DNA of 17,919 nt from JAVBOP01 sp031550405 (lineage in GTDB: Bacteria; Bacteroidota; Ignavibacteria; Kapaibacteriales; UBA2268): positions 1 through 17,919 of the forward strand of contig JAVBOP010000103.1 of NCBI GenBank assembly GCA_031550405.1, written 5' to 3'. Below, piece after piece: positions 15,357 through 17,919 of the stretch. The notes beneath the pieces are model-generated. The model searched no databases and was not told where the DNA came from. It saw nothing but the letters and a program-made list of their open reading frames with translations. The translations under genes were made by a program, and so were the position numbers. Positions within the stretch are counted from its first letter, which is position 1. Each line of letters opens with the position of its first letter.

Positions 15357-15758
15357 TTAAGCATAGGTTACAAGAACTTGACCTGTTTCTACAGAATCAT
15401 TAGGCGATACATTCACAGCAGCTATTTTGCCATCCACCGCCGAAGATATATTAGTTTTCATCTTCATAGCTTCAAGAATAACAACAACTTGTCCTGCCTT
15501 TACTGTATCTCCTGCTTTTACAGGCACTTCAATTACAACACCATTCATAGGAGCTGTTAAAGCATTGCTTCCGCCAGCCGCCGGAGCGGGTTTGGCAGCA
15601 GCTGCTGCTGGTGCAGCAGCCGGAGCCGGTGCAGGGTATGCGCCCATAGGAGCAGCTGGATATGGTTGATACGGCATTGTAGCAGTATCATCATCTTTCA
15701 AAATTTCTACGTCCACTTCGTAGCTTTTACCGTTAAGGGTTATTTTAAGTTTTTTCAT
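15357..15758 (-). CDS. mmdC: Biotin carboxyl carrier subunit of methylmalonyl-CoA decarboxylase (gamma)
   Basis: Carries the carboxyl group on biotin from the carboxyltransferase to the membrane decarboxylase. Seen: 133 residues. The short N-terminal part MKKLKITLNGKSYEVDVEIL is typical of these carriers. A flexible Pro/Ala linker follows (about 29-62), then a biotinyl domain (about 66-133) with the biotinylation motif EAMKM, the modified lysine being K99, and APMNGVV and VKAGDTVKAGQ flanks. No SD is seen. It lies 39 bases after the epsilon subunit gene and is the last gene before the terminator. The same fold occurs in oxaloacetate decarboxylase alpha and acyl-CoA carboxylases; the surrounding genes decide the assignment, so the substrate is inferred. 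Confidence 0.9.
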   Translation of the reverse strand: MKKLKITLNGKSYEVDVEILKDDDTATMPYQPYPAAPMGAYPAPAPAAAPAAAAAKPAPAAGGSNALTAPMNGVVIEVPVKAGDTVKAGQVVVILEAMKMKTNISSAVDGKIAAVNVSPNDSVETGQVLVTYA

Positions 15759-15797
15759 AAAACATAGTCTTTGAATATTATTAATAATTTTTAATTT

Positions 15798-16046
15798 TTA
15801 TAATCGATTTTGTGCTACAACATTCAATCTGCCGTAGCGATTGCTTTTGTTATTACCGTCATTCGTCAGCTTTATACTGCGAACAGCAACAGGTTGTCCA
15901 AATGTATTATAAGCAGCAGCAGTAAGTATGGCAACCGTTTCGCTGTCCAATCTGCTATCATTGGCTGCTTTTACCTGTGAAGCTATATTATCGACTTTTT
16001 CGTCGAGTTTTCTGATAGCTTCCAATATTATTTCTTCTTTTGTCAT
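15798..16046 (-). CDS. mmdE: Small epsilon-type subunit of methylmalonyl-CoA decarboxylase
   Basis: Family knowledge: in Veillonella parvula the complex has a small epsilon subunit similar to the C-terminus of the delta subunit. Seen: 82 residues. A charged helical, possibly coiled-coil N-terminus (1-30, EEIILEAIRKLDEKVDNIAS) is followed by TAAAYNTFGQPVAVRSIKL (42-60), which matches AAAYSAFGKQIVVRKITF in the preceding gene: both show AAAYxxFGxxxxVRxI. No membrane segment or signal is present. SD AGAGGA lies inside the end of mmdD, whose stop is one base before the ATG, so translation is coupled. The protein is longer than the Veillonella subunit by the N-terminal helix. The epsilon call rests on the shared motif and gene order. 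Confidence 0.75.
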   Translation of the reverse strand: MTKEEIILEAIRKLDEKVDNIASQVKAANDSRLDSETVAILTAAAYNTFGQPVAVRSIKLTNDGNNKSNRYGRLNVVAQNRL

Positions 16047-16047
16047 A

Positions 16048-16404
16048 TTATCCTCTTCTTCTTATATTATGAGTAGATACTGAAGATGCTCTTGATATGC
16101 GCGACCAATCCGACTCGCTGTTCGTTGCATTGGCAAAAGTAATTTTCCGAACCACTATTTGCTTGCCAAAAGCAGAATAAGCCGCCGCAACTATAACTGG
16201 CACTATTTCTTCATCAATATCATCGCCTGTTATTGTCTTTGGAACGCTGCTCAGCATTTCAGCCTTTTTCTTTTTATATGCAGTTATTCTCCTGTCAGTG
16301 CTATTCAAGAAAGCAATCATTATAGCAAAAAACGCAAGGCATGTAAATACAAGCCCAAAGCCCACCACAGAGATAGTTAGTGCATTTCCGAATGTATTTT
16401 CCAT
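16048..16404 (-). CDS. mmdD: OadG/MmdD-type membrane subunit of methylmalonyl-CoA decarboxylase (delta)
   Basis: Single-span membrane subunit that holds the soluble carboxyltransferase to the membrane sector and stabilises the complex. Seen: 118 residues with one N-terminal membrane helix (about 9-33, LTISVVGFGLVFTCLAFFAI), then a charged linker (KKKKAEM) and an acidic stretch (GDDIDEEIVPV). The C-terminal motif AAAYSAFGKQIVVRKITF is followed by SDWSRISRASSV and a basic tail HNIRRRG. A tryptophan/arginine tail of this type follows the domain in OadG relatives. SD AAGGAG overlaps the mmdA stop and lies 7 bases before the ATG. OadG of oxaloacetate decarboxylase is the close alternative; the epsilon gene next to it favours the methylmalonyl-CoA enzyme. 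Confidence 0.87.
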   Translation of the reverse strand: MENTFGNALTISVVGFGLVFTCLAFFAIMIAFLNSTDRRITAYKKKKAEMLSSVPKTITGDDIDEEIVPVIVAAAYSAFGKQIVVRKITFANATNSESDWSRISRASSVSTHNIRRRG

Positions 16405-16415
16405 AATTTTACTCC

Positions 16416-17919
16416 TTACATTGGAATTAAGCCGTGTTTCTTTTCAGGTCTTAATTCGCGTTTATTTTTTAATGTTTCCAAGCAAACAGAAATATATTCG
16501 CGTGTTTTAACTGGTTCAATAACAGCATCAACAAGTCCAAATTCTGCTGCTGGATATGGCGATTGCCAACGGTCTTGATATTCTTTAATCAATTCAGCAC
16601 GTTTAGCTTTTGGATCAGCAGCAGCCTTTACTTCCTTGCCATATAATACAGATACAGCACCTTCTGCACCCATAACAGCGATTTCGGCTGTAGGCCAAGC
16701 AGCAGTTCTATCTGCACCAAGACTTTTTGCACACATAGCTAAATATGCACCACCATAAGCCTTACGAACTACAACGGTAATCTTTGGAACGGTTGCAGCA
16801 GAATAAGCAAACAACATCTTAGCGCCATGACGAATAATGCCGCCAAATTCCTGTTGAACACCCGGTAAAAAGCCCGGAACATCAACAAGTGTAAGCAACG
16901 GGATATTGAAAGCGTTACAGAAACGAATAAATTCAGCAGATTTATCCGAAGCATCAATATCCAAACATCCAGCTTTAAAGTTAGGCTGATTAGCTATAAT
17001 ACCTATTGATTGACCATTTATACGAGCAAAACAGGTAAGCATATTTTTTGCCCAAAATGCTTTAACTTCAAGAACCGAACCCGGATCAGCAATGCGATTA
17101 ATGACATCAAACATGTTATACGCTTCGCGAGGATCATCAGGAATAATTGTATTTAAATCAGGATATTCGATAATTTGAATACTTCCATCACCAACGCGTG
17201 GCGGTGCTTCAGTATTATTTTGGGGCAAATAGCTTAATAATTGTTTAGTCAGTTCAACGGCATGATGATCATTTTCTGCCACAAAGTGAATATTACCGCT
17301 GTTCAAGGCATGAGCCATAGCCCCACCAAGCTCTTCATCAGTAATAACTTCGCCAGTAACTTCTTTAATAACAGCAGGACCAGTAATGAATAACTTGCCT
17401 GTACCTTTAACCATTATAATAAAGTCCATAAGAGCCGGCGAATACGCTGCACCGCCTGCACAAGGACCTGATATGATAGAAATTTGAGGCACAACGCCTG
17501 AAAGAGCTGTATTTTGATAGAAAACTTCGCCGTATCCACGTAATGAGAAAATAGCTTCTTGAATTCTCGCACCGCCGCTATCATTAATAGCAATGAATGG
17601 AATGCCATTTTTTAGTGATTTAAGCATAGCTTCAACCATTTTCCAAGCGTGCATTTCGCCTAAACTGCCGCCCATAACTGTGAAATCCTGAGAAGCGGCA
17701 TAAGCCAAGCGTCCATTAACCGGACCAACAGCAGTAACCATACCATCGCCGGGCATTTTATTGCCAGCAACAGATGAAATTTTTCTGCCTGAGTTTTCTA
17801 CAAATTTATTAAATTCATCATAATAACCGTTGTCGAACAACAGCTGAAGTCTTTCCCGAGCGGTAAGCTTGCCTCGCCCATGTTGCGCTTCGATTTTATC
17901 TACGCCACCGCATAGCAAA
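16416..17919 (-). CDS. mmdA: Carboxyltransferase subunit of methylmalonyl-CoA decarboxylase (alpha), 5' end cut by the window
   Basis: Cytoplasmic carboxyltransferase, crotonase-like, that moves the carboxyl group of an acyl-CoA to biotin. Seen: about 500 residues, with only the first 15-20 missing; the first codons read LLCGGVDKIEAQHGRGKLTA, an internal family motif, so TTG 17918 is not the real start. The N-half has the acyl-CoA oxyanion motif SGGARIQEA (about 114-122) and GPCAGGAAYSPALMD; the C-half has DVPGFLPG and RKAYGGAYLAM. The position that is Asp in propionyl-CoA carboxylase (YGGAYD) is Leu here (about residue 393), which argues against a plain propionyl-CoA carboxylase and suits the decarboxylase. 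Gene order mmdA-D-E-C supports this. Acetyl-CoA or another acyl-CoA as substrate is not excluded. Confidence 0.92.
   Translation of the reverse strand, partial: LLCGGVDKIEAQHGRGKLTARERLQLLFDNGYYDEFNKFVENSGRKISSVAGNKMPGDGMVTAVGPVNGRLAYAASQDFTVMGGSLGEMHAWKMVEAMLKSLKNGIPFIAINDSGGARIQEAIFSLRGYGEVFYQNTALSGVVPQISIISGPCAGGAAYSPALMDFIIMVKGTGKLFITGPAVIKEVTGEVITDEELGGAMAHALNSGNIHFVAENDHHAVELTKQLLSYLPQNNTEAPPRVGDGSIQIIEYPDLNTIIPDDPREAYNMFDVINRIADPGSVLEVKAFWAKNMLTCFARINGQSIGIIANQPNFKAGCLDIDASDKSAEFIRFCNAFNIPLLTLVDVPGFLPGVQQEFGGIIRHGAKMLFAYSAATVPKITVVVRKAYGGAYLAMCAKSLGADRTAAWPTAEIAVMGAEGAVSVLYGKEVKAAADPKAKRAELIKEYQDRWQSPYPAAEFGLVDAVIEPVKTREYISVCLETLKNKRELRPEKKHGLIPM

Noticed and set aside
17916..17918. 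TTG as start of mmdA
   Set aside because: The sequence after it is an internal family motif (GGVDKIEAQHGRGKLTARER); the true start lies beyond the window.
16416..17919. Propionyl-CoA carboxylase beta subunit
   Set aside because: The Asp typical of propionyl-CoA carboxylases is Leu here, and mmdD, mmdE and mmdC follow directly.

Overview
The window looks like a chromosome segment from a Gram-negative bacterium of the Bacteroidota/Chlorobiota (FCB) group. The evidence is an OmpA-type lipid-linked-envelope protein with PD40 blades, lipoprotein signals on the periplasmic proteins, a CusB-like adaptor with the N-terminal Ig-like extension common in Bacteroidota, and candidate promoters of the form TTG-N19-TAnnTTTG. 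Gene starts are mixed: some have strong Shine-Dalgarno (SD) sequences (czcA-like, mmdD, mmdE, rplA, rplU) and others have only A/T-rich leaders. A methyl-accepting chemotaxis gene suggests a motile lineage. The genus cannot be told from the sequence.

Layout. 1-903 (-) is the 5' part of a chemotaxis receptor. 1165-2469 (-) is an unrecognised polytopic membrane protein. 2586-7702 (-) is a heavy-metal efflux unit: a secreted His/Cys-rich small protein, a lipoprotein periplasmic adaptor and a 1028-residue RND pump, with no outer-membrane channel gene beside them. 7895-9118 (+) is rplK-rplA, standing alone rather than inside the usual nusG-rplKAJL-rpoBC cluster. 9233-10422 (-) holds a thioredoxin-fold lipoprotein and an unrecognised exported protein. 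10515-11125 (-) is rplU-rpmA. 11354-13719 (+) is a translationally coupled pair: an outer-membrane barrel-like protein and a PD40-CRD-OmpA protein. 13851-15230 (-) is a MATE exporter. 15357-17919 (-) is a methylmalonyl-CoA decarboxylase-type operon, mmdA-mmdD-mmdE-mmdC, closed by a strong terminator, with no mmdB behind it.

How the parts work together. The efflux unit would export a metal cation from the periplasm or cytoplasm; residue comparison with CusA argues against Cu(I)/Ag(I). A palindrome overlapping a candidate promoter ahead of the adaptor is a plausible metal-responsive operator. The mmd operon encodes the carboxyltransferase, the membrane-anchor gamma/delta-like subunit, the small epsilon subunit and the biotin carrier of a sodium-pumping decarboxylase; the membrane beta subunit that does the decarboxylation and pumping must be elsewhere, or the complex works differently. 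The barrel/OmpA pair probably forms an envelope complex anchored to peptidoglycan, similar in architecture to type IX secretion PorE but without the TPR part.

No tRNA, CRISPR array, insertion sequence or phage gene was seen. No wholly new system is demonstrated. The points most worth checking are the mmd operon without mmdB, the efflux operator with the His/Cys-rich protein, and the detached rplKA.
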